Shown: positions 1 through 6,636, numbered from the stretch's first letter. The stretch: 9,477 bases of DNA from JAJRZX01 sp964472295 (GCA_964472295.1 CAYYJQ010000058.1:1-9477), one strand, 5' to 3'. The notes: generated by a model not told the origin, from the letters alone. Translations and numbers: made by a program.

Positions 1-55
1 GAACCGCCGACCTCTACCGTGTCAAGGTAGCGCTCTCCCACTGAGCTACGCGCCT
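1..55 (-). tRNA. tRNA-Val (anticodon GAC), 3' part outside the window
   Basis: Read on the minus strand, the sequence folds as a tRNA: acceptor 5' strand AGGCGCG (55 to 49), then TA, a D-stem starting GCTC, the D-loop AGTGGGA, and an anticodon stem CTACC/GGTAG around the loop TTGACAC. The anticodon GAC (34-36) reads GUC/GUU valine codons. The variable loop AGGTC and the T-stem start GGCGG-TTC follow, and then the window ends, so the rest of the T-arm and the 3' acceptor strand are not seen. The truncation is a window effect, not decay. The promoter at 153-180 is the likely source of transcription. Confidence 0.95.
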
Positions 56-152
56 CAGGTAAAAACCACATAAAAGTCCTGAACAAAAAAAACGCCCGAA
101 AAAAAACTCCGGGTAGCCTTTAAAAACCGTAACGGTATAAAGGTGTTATAAA

Positions 153-180
153 ATATTATCATAAAAGGAGAAGGTGTCAA
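153..180 (-). promoter_or_regulatory. sigma70-type promoter for tRNA-Val
   Basis: On the minus strand there is a perfect -35 TTGACA (180 to 175), a 16-bp spacer and a -10 TAATAT (158 to 153; 5 of 6 to consensus). The predicted start is near 146, leaving a leader of about 90 nt before the tRNA. The leader contains a small palindrome (ACCGT-A-ACGGT, 126-136) and two T8 runs. The element faces the tRNA and no other gene, so it most likely drives the tRNA or a tRNA operon continuing left of the window. Confidence 0.7.
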
Positions 181-193
181 GAGAAATGAGATA

Positions 194-222
194 GGGAGGC
201 CTTCTCATGGAAAAGGCCTCCC
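194..222. repeat. 10-bp perfect inverted repeat (hairpin) upstream of the tRNA promoter
   Basis: GGGAGGCCTT (194-203) and AAGGCCTCCC (213-222) are exact inverted copies separated by a 9-base loop. No T-tract follows on either strand, so this is not a canonical intrinsic terminator. It ends 14 bp upstream of the tRNA promoter -35. It could be an insulating terminator, a mRNA 3' end structure or a protein site. The small ORF whose ATG lies in the loop (207-428) is not believable as a gene. Confidence 0.6.
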
Positions 223-610
223 TGCTTGCGGAGAGTATGGAAGGAGGGGGTGGCGGGGCTTCCTCAGAAGAAGAAGCTACGTGCGGAGAAAAAATCTTTA
301 TTATTGCCGGGATACTCCATTACAGGCCCCCATGCATTGTATCTTATTATTTTACCCTGACCGATCCCTGTGTCTTTATTTCGAATCCAGCCCTGATGTT
401 AAGTATATTTTATAGCAGCCTATATTAAAGAATTATTAGAACTGGGGCCAACAGTAAAAAAAAGAAGTGATGGCCAGGGAATCAAATGAGTTTCGAGACG
501 CGCTGGTTTTTACTCCCTGTCCCGTGTTATATTCACGAGATACGAGGTAGATTCAAAAATAAGCCATGGGCGCGGGCTTTTTTCAAGGCCGGATTATAAA
601 GATTATAGAC
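223..610. other. gene-free stretch between tRNA promoter and the AlgX-like gene
   Basis: I see no supported gene here. The 73-codon ORF at 207-428 starts in a hairpin loop, has no ribosome binding site and encodes no recognisable domain. No confident promoter for the downstream gene is visible: a TATATT at 528-533 has no acceptable -35 at the right distance. A GAGGT at 544-548 lies too far (17 nt) from the ATG at 566 to act well as a Shine-Dalgarno sequence. Confidence 0.5.
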
Positions 611-1759
611 ATGAGGAAGTTTGTCATAAGCATATTTTTTATTTTTCTCACACTGAGCCCGGTGGCGGGTATGCTCTTAAGGGGAGGAGCCTTCTTCAAA
701 GAGCGTCCCTTTCTCACCCCTGCACCGGACTTCACAAGAGGGGCTCTACTCATGAGGCCCTTTTATCGCGGCATCGAAAAATACCTTGACGACCGCAATC
801 CCCTGAGAGGCGAGTTCATAAGGACTAAATCATGGTTAGATGTGCGGCTCTTCCACACGTCGCCGGCACCAAACGTGCGCATCGGCCTTAATGGGTGGCT
901 ATACTTCAAGCCAGCCATGAAGAGTTATTTAAAAAACGACTGCGGCAGGACGCGGCGCGCCTATACACTGGCACGGCGCCTTCAGAGGCTTGAACTTGAG
1001 CTAAGAAAGGCCGGTAAACGCCTCATATTCGTCGTTGCCCCGGACAAGGCCACAATATACCCGGAGTACGTTGGCGGGGTGCCCGAGGGTAACGGCTGTG
1101 GCAAAAATTTTTATGACCTCCTGCTCCTTGCAATGAAGCGGTTCCCTGTAGAGGGCTTTGTGCGCCTTGATGAGGCCCTCCTCAAGGCAAAGAAAGACGG
1201 CCTCTTATACTACCGGGGCGGCACTCACTGGAACGACCGCGGGGCGGCGCTCGCGGCGGGACTGATACTTCGGAAACTCTCCACAGAAAGGGAATATCCA
1301 AGGCCTCCAGAGGTAACTTTTGAGGATAAAAGGATGCTCCAAGAGGACTCCCCCATGCTCGGGGTGTCTTTATATGAACGCGCGCCCTTTGCCAGGGAGA
1401 TTGAATTCGGCGAAGAGGTGAGTACCACTGGTATTAAACCCCTCCCCTTCTTTCCCGGTGAATGGGTATTATTGAGGACCAAGACAGAACCCTCGTCAAA
1501 GAGACCGCTCCTTCCAAAGGCGCTCGTATACCGCGACTCCTTTATGACGGCCCCGCTAAAGTTCCTTGAAGGCTCCTTCAGGGAGATATACGCGAGATGG
1601 AGTCACTTTTTTCCAGAGGCAAAGGGCGCCGACCCCCGTGAACTGAGGACCGCGAAGATAGTCATAGTGGAGATAGTAGAGAGGGACCTGCCACTGCTGA
1701 GGATAAGGCTCAAGGTACTTGCCGGCATGATAGACGGGGCAGGAAAAAGGAAGTCATAG
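611..1759 (+). CDS. AlgX/AlgJ-like SGNH-fold polysaccharide O-acetyltransferase homologue
   Basis: This is a predicted periplasmic, membrane-anchored protein of the AlgX/AlgJ/DHHW family, which moves acetyl groups onto exopolysaccharide sugars. The ATG at 611 is preferred over the upstream in-frame ATG at 566 because it begins MRKFVISIFFIFLTLSPVAG, a clean signal peptide or anchor, and the broken paralogue at 5482 starts alike; neither start has a strong ribosome binding site. From 611 the protein has 382 residues, a normal family length. Family landmarks are FVVAPDKATIYPEY (about residues 140-153), THWN (205-208) and YRDSF (307-311). In AlgX the catalytic triad is Asp and His of a D-T-H-W motif plus Ser of a G-D-S-F motif. 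Here His206 and Ser310 are present, but the Asp position (204) is Gly (codon GGC at 1220-1222). It may therefore be impaired, or use another residue. It runs convergently into the TMTC-like gene 20 bp downstream and is not in an operon with the MBOAT gene at 4057. Confidence 0.8.
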   Translation: MRKFVISIFFIFLTLSPVAGMLLRGGAFFKERPFLTPAPDFTRGALLMRPFYRGIEKYLDDRNPLRGEFIRTKSWLDVRLFHTSPAPNVRIGLNGWLYFKPAMKSYLKNDCGRTRRAYTLARRLQRLELELRKAGKRLIFVVAPDKATIYPEYVGGVPEGNGCGKNFYDLLLLAMKRFPVEGFVRLDEALLKAKKDGLLYYRGGTHWNDRGAALAAGLILRKLSTEREYPRPPEVTFEDKRMLQEDSPMLGVSLYERAPFAREIEFGEEVSTTGIKPLPFFPGEWVLLRTKTEPSSKRPLLPKALVYRDSFMTAPLKFLEGSFREIYARWSHFFPEAKGADPRELRTAKIVIVEIVERDLPLLRIRLKVLAGMIDGAGKRKS

Positions 1760-1779
1760 CAGGAGGTGGAGGCGAGGGT

Positions 1780-3513
1780 CTATCTTCGCGCGTCCCTTAT
1801 TCTCCGCGCACGCTCAAGTTTGAAGGCAATCCGCCTGTTGTCCGGCAGGAGGCTCAGGGCCTCTGTATATTGCCCTATGGCCTCATCCAACATACCTTTT
1901 CTCATATAAACATCACCAAGGTTGTTTCTTATAATCGCCACGGTGCCTGGATTACCTGTCAGGGCAATGGCCCTGGTAAAGGCCGCGAGCGCCTCGTCAA
2001 GACGGGCGGACTCAAGGAATTCAACGCCTATGTTGTTGAATATCTCGGGCGAATCAGGCGCCAGTTCATAGGCCTTTTTATAGGCGGCTATGGCCTCTGA
2101 GTGCCGTCCCATTAGACCAGCGGCGGAGCCGAGATTTATGTAGACAACCTTGCTGTCCCTTGTCTTGCCTGCCGTATCCTTCCATAGCGTGTAATTGTTC
2201 TTCCAGACCCTGTTTCTAAGGACTGTCTGCGTTGAAAAGGCCGCGGTGATCAGGACGATTATCACCAGAAAGACCGTTTCGCCATGTCTCAAGAACCATG
2301 GTCTCTTAATCTTCATCAAGAGCCAGTAAATAAGCGATGAGACCAGTATGGAAATACCCATTGAAGGAATATATAGGTATCTCTCGGCAAAGACGGTTCC
2401 CCTGACTCCCACGCCAGGGAAGTAGAGCGCCGGCGAGAGGGCGGCAAAGGCCAGGAAAATGCAAAAGAGAGCCGTCCTCTTATATTTTATCAAGAGGAAT
2501 ATAAAGACAGGCACGAAGAGGATCAGCGGCATGAGGGTAAGGAGATTGTAGTCCTTAATCGAGAGGACGGGGTGAAATGAGTAAAAGATATTCAGCCGCG
2601 CCGGGTAGAAGTAAATACGGATATACTCGGCAACAAGGGGTGGTATATTCATGAAGTACTGGGGTATGGTGAGGAAGGAACTCTGCTTGTAAGGGACGAA
2701 CCTTCCGAGAAAGTGCATCCTTACGAGGATATAAAAAACTACCGCGAGAAGATATGGTATGTACCTGAGGCCGGGGCGGACCCATGACTTTGGATTCAAC
2801 CTCAGGCCGCCCCCTACAGTAAGGTCATAGGCAACAAGGACACCTATCAATGTCACGGCCGTTTCCTTCAAGAATAGACTGACCGCGGAAAAAAGAACGG
2901 AGATAACGAAGAAGGCGACTCTGCCGGCGCCTGCCGAGACCGCCGTGGACCTCATGTAAAGATAGAGGGCCGCAAGATAAAAGAAACTCATGACCAACTC
3001 AACTACACCCGAGGCAGGGGCAACAACGTCCACATGAACGGGGTGAACGGCGAATATGAGCCCTGCCCCGATTGCAATGAGCCGACTCCGACCGAGCGCC
3101 GCGAGCCCGGAGGCGTGCGCCTCGATGGTCCGCGGTTCAGATACGTTCTCACCGAGGAGTTGAAGGGCTATAAGGTAGACAAGCACTGCATTGGGCAAGT
3201 ACACAAGGATGTTGGTGAGATGATAGGCCCAGGCCCTTAGCCCGAAAAGGTGATACTCGGCCATGAGAACAAGATGGACAAAGGGCCTGTAATAATTTGA
3301 ATCAGAGCCAAGCTTGAAGCCCCAGAGGTGTGAGGAAAAGATCTCGGGGATGTAGATTATGTCTCGTATCCATTTATTCTTAATTATCAGGAATTCATCG
3401 TCATATACAAAGCCGTTATAGAGGGTATTAAGAAAGACGGCGGCAGCGGCGGCCAGTATCACGGTGATAAGGATTATATTGACACTTGAAGTTTTTCCGA
3501 TTCTCTTCGACAC
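1780..3513 (-). CDS. TMTC-like multi-pass membrane protein (GT-C glycosyltransferase candidate) with C-terminal TPRs
   Basis: This 577-residue polytopic inner-membrane protein has about ten or more hydrophobic segments between residues 12 and 430, followed by a soluble tail of three tetratricopeptide repeats (about 454-487, 488-521, 526-559). Motifs match the TMTC/GT-C type: an acidic pair in the first outer loop (FVYDDE, Asp38-Asp39, the typical catalytic position), a YYRP segment (74-77), HPVHVDVV (157-164) and AERYLYIPSMG (376-386). Animal TMTC proteins are O-mannosyltransferases; the substrate of bacterial relatives is generally unknown, so glycan transfer from a lipid-linked donor is inference. 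The start is GTG at 3513, with GAGG 2 nt and AAGG 7 nt upstream, inside AAGGTGAGG (3516-3524). The likely promoter is the extended -10 at 3764-3772, giving a leader of about 240 nt. It is divergent from the MBOAT gene, so the two may share control. Confidence 0.75.
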   Translation of the reverse strand: MSKRIGKTSSVNIILITVILAAAAAVFLNTLYNGFVYDDEFLIIKNKWIRDIIYIPEIFSSHLWGFKLGSDSNYYRPFVHLVLMAEYHLFGLRAWAYHLTNILVYLPNAVLVYLIALQLLGENVSEPRTIEAHASGLAALGRSRLIAIGAGLIFAVHPVHVDVVAPASGVVELVMSFFYLAALYLYMRSTAVSAGAGRVAFFVISVLFSAVSLFLKETAVTLIGVLVAYDLTVGGGLRLNPKSWVRPGLRYIPYLLAVVFYILVRMHFLGRFVPYKQSSFLTIPQYFMNIPPLVAEYIRIYFYPARLNIFYSFHPVLSIKDYNLLTLMPLILFVPVFIFLLIKYKRTALFCIFLAFAALSPALYFPGVGVRGTVFAERYLYIPSMGISILVSSLIYWLLMKIKRPWFLRHGETVFLVIIVLITAAFSTQTVLRNRVWKNNYTLWKDTAGKTRDSKVVYINLGSAAGLMGRHSEAIAAYKKAYELAPDSPEIFNNIGVEFLESARLDEALAAFTRAIALTGNPGTVAIIRNNLGDVYMRKGMLDEAIGQYTEALSLLPDNRRIAFKLERARRIRDARR

Positions 3514-3678
3514 CGCCTCACCTTAAAAAAAAGGGAGCCGCCGTGCGACTCGCGATTTTTTAGATCTATGGATTATCAAAAAAAAAATAGTTACAGGGAG
3601 AGTCCGATTAACGCTGACTTTCCCACGACGCGGGGAGGCGCCGCAATTTTAAAGGCTTTTAAGTCCTTAAGAGTGTGT

Positions 3679-3708
3679 GGGAAAGAAAAACCGCGCTTTT
3701 TCTTTCCC
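3679..3708. repeat. 30-bp perfect palindrome (12-bp arms, 6-base loop)
   Basis: GGGAAAGAAAAA (3679-3690) and TTTTTCTTTCCC (3697-3708) are exact inverted copies around CCGCGC. The purine/pyrimidine arms give a hairpin with a run of A and U pairs at the top and GC at the base. There is no downstream T-run outside the stem. It lies in the leader of the TMTC-like gene if that gene starts at the 3764-3772 promoter, so it could fold in that mRNA. Confidence 0.75.
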
Positions 3709-3712
3709 GTTT

Positions 3713-3725
3713 CTGAATCATTCAG
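3713..3725. repeat. 13-bp perfect palindrome with a nearby third half-site
   Basis: CTGAAT-C-ATTCAG is a perfect 6-bp inverted repeat with a single central base. A further ATTCAG lies at 3735-3740. This is the size and form expected of a dimeric regulator's operator, but I cannot name a regulator. It sits only 4 bp from the larger palindrome at 3679-3708. Confidence 0.5.
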
Positions 3726-3752
3726 GAACGAATTATTCAGAGGTTCCCTAAG

Positions 3753-3805
3753 AGACCGATTTGATTATAACAAAACAGGGATAGATGAGGAAGTCTTATC
3801 GGTCT
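3753..3805. repeat. Separated inverted repeat AGACCGAT / ATCGGTCT flanking a promoter
   Basis: AGACCGAT (3753-3760) and ATCGGTCT (3798-3805) are exact inverted copies with 37 bp between them, about 45 bp centre to centre. The left copy overlaps the predicted start site of the minus-strand promoter at 3764-3772. The right copy overlaps the -35 and spacer region of the plus-strand promoter at 3796-3824. That placement suits paired operators for a repressor acting on both genes, though an RNA stem is equally possible. No regulator gene is in the window. Confidence 0.4.
3764..3772 (-). promoter_or_regulatory. extended -10 promoter candidate for the TMTC-like gene
   Basis: On the minus strand this reads TGT-TATAAT, a consensus -10 with the TGn extension that can replace a -35. 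No good -35 is seen 17 bp upstream (TTCCTC). The predicted start is near 3757, about 245 nt before the GTG start codon at 3513. Confidence 0.45.
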
Positions 3806-3824
3806 TATACACAGCGAATATAAT
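3796..3824 (+). promoter_or_regulatory. promoter candidate for the MBOAT gene
   Basis: A consensus -10 TATAAT (3819-3824) lies 17 bp after a weak -35 TTATCG (3796-3801; 3 of 6 to consensus). It would give a leader of about 225 nt before the ATG at 4057. Another TATAAT at 3940-3945 is a competing candidate, with a poor -35 region. A weak -35 often means activator dependence, which would fit the nearby inverted repeats, but that is inference. Confidence 0.35.
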
Positions 3825-4056
3825 CTGACTTGCCATGGGCCTTGATATTCAAATTCTCAAAAATGCGGTGCTCCCATGAATAAGGCGCGCACGGTCTTTT
3901 TCCAATTGTCAATCATATATCAAATGCGTTAAGGTGTTGTATAATCGAGAACATCCTCTGGGAACCCGCTCCTGAGATTCACAAGGCGGGCTTAAAAGGC
4001 ACCCTTGTTTCGGACATTAACTGTCTGACCCCCTAAAACGGGTTATAAATAAAAAG

Positions 4057-5475
4057 ATGATCTTTCCAAGCCAGATATTCCTCTTTTATTTTCTTCCCCT
4101 TCTCCTTGCCGCGTACTACGCGGCGCCGAGGAAATACCGCAACCTCGTGCTCCTTGTCTTCAGTTATGTCTTCTATCTATGGGGAAGCGGGAGTTTCTTC
4201 TTCATACTCATCGCCTCGACGGCAATGGACTTCTTCCTTGCCCTTAAGATAGATGGAGGGGAAGGCAGGGGCCGTAAGGCCTGGCTCGGCGCTGGGGTGG
4301 CAATAAATCTCGCGCTCCTCGGGTACTTCAAGTACTCGAACTTCTTCGTGGGAGAGGTAAACGCCCTACTTGGCGCGCCCGGCTCCCCTTACATAAGGTG
4401 GACAGAGGTGGTCCTTCCCATAGGCATATCGTTCTTTACCTTTCAGAAGATTACCTACCTTGTGGACGTGTACCGCGGGGTGAAACGGGCCTTTCACAGC
4501 CTTGTTGATTACGCCCTCTACGTGGCCCTGTTTCCGCAACTCATCGCAGGGCCCATCGTGCGTTTTCATGAGATAAGCGACCAGATACAGCACCGCGCCG
4601 AGACCTTCACCAGCTTTTACGAGGGGGTCCTGCGTTTTTCATGGGGACTCGCGAAAAAAGTCGTCCTTGCCAACCGTTGCGGGGCTGTGGCTGACGTGGT
4701 CTTCGCCCTTCATACAGGGTCTCTCTCCACCTGGATGGCATGGACAGGCGTAATCGCCTATGGTCTTCAGATATACCTTGATTTTTCCGCTTACTCGGAC
4801 ATGGCAATAGGCCTTGGCCATATGTTCGGCTTCACCTTCCCGGAGAACTTCCAAAGGCCCTACTCCGCCATCAGCATCACGGACTTCTGGCGTAGATGGC
4901 ACATAACGCTATCGAACTTTTTCCGCGATTACCTCTACATACCCCTTGGCGGAAGCCGCCTATCCTCCGAGAGGACCTACGCCAACCTCATGATAGTCTT
5001 CACCCTCTGCGGGCTCTGGCACGGGGCCAACTGGACCTTTCTCGTATGGGGCGGTTTTCACGGAACGCTCCTCATAATCGAGCGCTGGTCAGGGCTTCGG
5101 GCCCTGAAGGCTGATAATTTCATAATCTTAAGAAGATGCGTTACGCTCTTTCTCGTAACAGTTGGCTGGGTCTTCTTCAGGGCCGCGGACATGGGCACGG
5201 CCATCTCCATGCTCAAAATAATGTTTACGCCCGTGCACCACGACCTGCCCTTCACGCTCTTTGAGGCCCTTAACTACAGGAATATCTTCTTCATGCTCAT
5301 ATCCTCCATCGTCTTCTTCCTGCCGCGAGACTTCTCAGGCCTCACACTGATAAAAGAGCACAGGCACCCCCTTATGGAGACCGCCCGCGTGGCCGTGGTA
5401 ATCCTCATGGTTCTTTACTCAGTGGCCCTTATCATAAGCGGGTCCTATAACCCCTTCATTTACTTCCAGTTCTGA
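4057..5475 (+). CDS. AlgI-type MBOAT family membrane-bound O-acyltransferase
   Basis: This is a complete 472-residue AlgI-family protein with many membrane segments. AlgI proteins transfer acetyl groups across the inner membrane to a periplasmic SGNH partner (AlgJ/AlgX) for polysaccharide O-acetylation. Family motifs are all present: the start MIFPSQIFLFYFLP, GISFFTFQKITYLVDVYRG (about 123-141), FPQLIAGPIVR (159-169), YLDFSAYSDMAIGLG (240-254), NFQRPYSA and FWRRWHITLS (264-286), and CGLWHGANWTF (318-328). His322 in W-H-G-A is the residue known to be catalytic in AlgI; His282 is the second conserved His. The C-terminus PFIYFQF is also typical. The start is fixed by the family N-terminus; no strong Shine-Dalgarno precedes it. 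The broken AlgX/J-like gene begins 6 bp after the stop, an operon-like arrangement that pairs MBOAT with its usual partner. The true substrate (alginate, cellulose or another glycan) cannot be told from this protein. Confidence 0.93.
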   Translation: MIFPSQIFLFYFLPLLLAAYYAAPRKYRNLVLLVFSYVFYLWGSGSFFFILIASTAMDFFLALKIDGGEGRGRKAWLGAGVAINLALLGYFKYSNFFVGEVNALLGAPGSPYIRWTEVVLPIGISFFTFQKITYLVDVYRGVKRAFHSLVDYALYVALFPQLIAGPIVRFHEISDQIQHRAETFTSFYEGVLRFSWGLAKKVVLANRCGAVADVVFALHTGSLSTWMAWTGVIAYGLQIYLDFSAYSDMAIGLGHMFGFTFPENFQRPYSAISITDFWRRWHITLSNFFRDYLYIPLGGSRLSSERTYANLMIVFTLCGLWHGANWTFLVWGGFHGTLLIIERWSGLRALKADNFIILRRCVTLFLVTVGWVFFRAADMGTAISMLKIMFTPVHHDLPFTLFEALNYRNIFFMLISSIVFFLPRDFSGLTLIKEHRHPLMETARVAVVILMVLYSVALIISGSYNPFIYFQF

Positions 5476-5481
5476 GAGGCC

Positions 5482-5918
5482 ATGAGAAAAAAATCCTCAC
5501 AGTCTTCTTTATCCTCATGCTCACGAGCGGGGCCTATGGCCTGGCCCTTGGACACAAGACCAATCTCAAGGAAAAACGTACCCTCGCAAAGGCGCCTGAA
5601 TACGAGGCAATGAACCTCCTTGACAAGAGGTACTACACTAAACTATCCAAGTTTCTCGATGACCGTTATCCATACCGCACAGACTTTATCACCGTGAAAA
5701 ACTGGATTGCCTATTACATCTTCAATACGTCTCCGTCTCCAAAGGTGCATATGGGAAAAGACGGCTGGTTTTACCTGAAAGCCGGCCTCAGGGATTACCT
5801 GGTAGAGAGGATGCTCCCACAGCTCAACCTCCGGGAAAAGGCCCTTGTATGGGCCCTTGGAGGGGGGCTTCGCTATAAGAGGAAAAACCCTAAAATATCA
5901 CTTGTCAAAGAGGACTGA
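5482..5918 (+). pseudogene. truncated, frameshifted AlgX/AlgJ-like paralogue
   Basis: Between about 5600 and 5810 the encoded residues match the AlgX-like protein at 611-1759 without gaps: by hand, 25 of 58 residues are identical, including LDDR, NTSPSPKV and GWFYLK. The expected start is the ATG at 5482, 6 bp after the MBOAT stop, with GAGG just before it. In that frame the A7 run at 5487-5493 shifts translation out of phase. Adding one A would give MRKKILTVFFILMLTSG, an ideal signal peptide that resembles the start of the paralogue. As written, only an internal ATG at 5517 opens the downstream frame, with no ribosome binding site and a clipped signal. The product also stops at 5918, after about 145 residues instead of about 380, lacking the PDK, THW and DSF motifs. 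The tail (KALVW near 5838) could be a remnant of the paralogue's KALVY, implying an internal deletion, but this is weak. It is probably non-functional, unless slippage and a separate role are shown. Confidence 0.75.
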
Positions 5919-5930
5919 AGTTTATAAAAT
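5902..5930 (+). promoter_or_regulatory. sigma70-type promoter for the PilZ gene pair
   Basis: TTGTCA (5902-5907; 5 of 6 to consensus), a 17-bp spacer and TAAAAT (5925-5930; 5 of 6) make a good promoter. Its -35 lies inside the last codons of the broken AlgX/J gene. The predicted start near 5937 leaves a leader of about 58 nt. It would let the PilZ genes be expressed independently of the MBOAT gene. Confidence 0.6.
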
Positions 5931-5994
5931 ACATCGGCGTCCCGTAGATGAACCGCGTACGAACCATGGGCGCCCAGAGTGAAAAGGACTTGTA

Positions 5995-6636
5995 ATGTTA
6001 AAGACTGAGTGCCCGAAGTGTAAATGCGCCATAACATCGCCCTTTCTCGCGGGGGCCGAGGACATGGAATGCCCTAACTGCAAGGAGACCTTTCACGTAA
6101 AGGATGTCTGCATCTCCGCAGGCCCATACTCCATATACAGGGAGGTGCTCCTCAAGAACATTCACAAGTACGTGCGCCTTCTCAGGGAGGCGCGTATAGA
6201 ACTAAAGGATCTCGAAGAACAGGGTAAGGACTCCCTGCCCTTCAAGGAGTCCGCCAAGACCGTAAATATCTTCATGGAGAGGCTCAAGGAACTCCTTGAC
6301 GGATGCCGTGACAAGCTCCGCGTCCCAGGCGGAGGGGCGCCTGTGGATTACACCATTGACGACGCCTCCTTCGAGGGGAGCCTTCAGAACATAAGCGTCA
6401 CGGGCCTCTGCCTCAAGGTGGAATCAGACGAAGGGAAGGCCGCGCGCGGCAGGTCCATCAATCTCTCCATTAAAGACCCCGCTCTTGATGAACCTCTGAG
6501 CCTTAATGGCCAGGTAGTCTGGGACTCCAATGACGGCCTTCTCGGCGTTAAATTCGACGATGTAGATGATGCCGCCAAGGAGGCCCTCAGCGCATACATG
6601 GCAACCAAGACCGCAATGGCAGGACTCACAGAATAG
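5995..6636 (+). CDS. zinc-ribbon PilZ domain protein (first paralogue)
   Basis: This 213-residue, apparently cytoplasmic protein has three parts. Residues 1-35 form a zinc ribbon with CPKC (Cys6, Cys9) and CPNC (Cys26, Cys29). Residues 45-104 are a charged, probably helical segment containing a SAGPYxxYR motif and KDSLPFKESAKT. Residues 105-205 are a PilZ domain. The two c-di-GMP signature elements are intact: RxxxR (Arg105 and Arg109, followed by VP) and NxSxxG (Asn132, Ser134, Gly137). The protein is therefore expected to bind c-di-GMP; the zinc ribbon may contact protein or nucleic acid, which is inference. AAAAGGA ends 6 nt before the ATG, a good ribosome binding site. A promoter lies at 5902-5930. 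The gene is a tandem paralogue of the one at 6793. No membrane segment or enzyme domain is present, so it is an effector or adaptor with unknown target. Confidence 0.85.
   Translation: MLKTECPKCKCAITSPFLAGAEDMECPNCKETFHVKDVCISAGPYSIYREVLLKNIHKYVRLLREARIELKDLEEQGKDSLPFKESAKTVNIFMERLKELLDGCRDKLRVPGGGAPVDYTIDDASFEGSLQNISVTGLCLKVESDEGKAARGRSINLSIKDPALDEPLSLNGQVVWDSNDGLLGVKFDDVDDAAKEALSAYMATKTAMAGLTE

Larger units (their letters stand above)
3514..4056. other. 543-bp divergent intergenic regulatory region
   Basis: This gap separates the leftward TMTC-like gene from the rightward MBOAT gene. It holds a minus-strand extended -10, a plus-strand -10 at 3819-3824, a second exact TATAAT at 3940-3945 without a good -35, and several inverted repeats listed separately. 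A further weak stem is CCCGC...GCGGG near 3966-3991. Most of it is A/T-rich, unlike the flanking genes. An 86-codon ORF (3568-3828) runs through the repeats, has no ribosome binding site and is not accepted as a gene. The 226-nt or shorter leader of the MBOAT gene matches no riboswitch that I recognise. Confidence 0.6.

Noticed and set aside
85..113. CCCG/CGGG hairpin followed by T8 on the minus strand, between the tRNA promoter and the tRNA
   Set aside because: The stem is only 4 bp with an 11-base loop, too weak for a terminator, and a terminator here would silence the tRNA. It could at most attenuate.
365..395. TTCGAATCC resembling a tRNA T-loop
   Set aside because: The flanking bases do not form a T-stem and no anticodon arm or D-arm lies upstream.
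207..428. 73-codon ORF on the plus strand
   Set aside because: Its ATG lies in the loop of a hairpin, there is no ribosome binding site, and the translation is low-complexity with no domain.
3568..3828. 86-codon ORF in the divergent gap
   Set aside because: It runs through several palindromes and both promoter candidates, has no ribosome binding site and resembles no family I know.
3961..4020. Possible riboswitch in the MBOAT leader (stem pairs such as CCCGC/GCGGG and ACAAGG/CCTTGT)
   Set aside because: No conserved core of a c-di-GMP or other known riboswitch class can be matched by eye; the stems are short and mutually exclusive.
4009..4042. CATTAACTGTCTGACCCC segment just before the MBOAT gene, reminiscent of small repeats near REP-associated transposases
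   Set aside because: Only a short single copy with a 4-bp GACA/TGTC inverted repeat is present; no partner copy or transposase is in the window.
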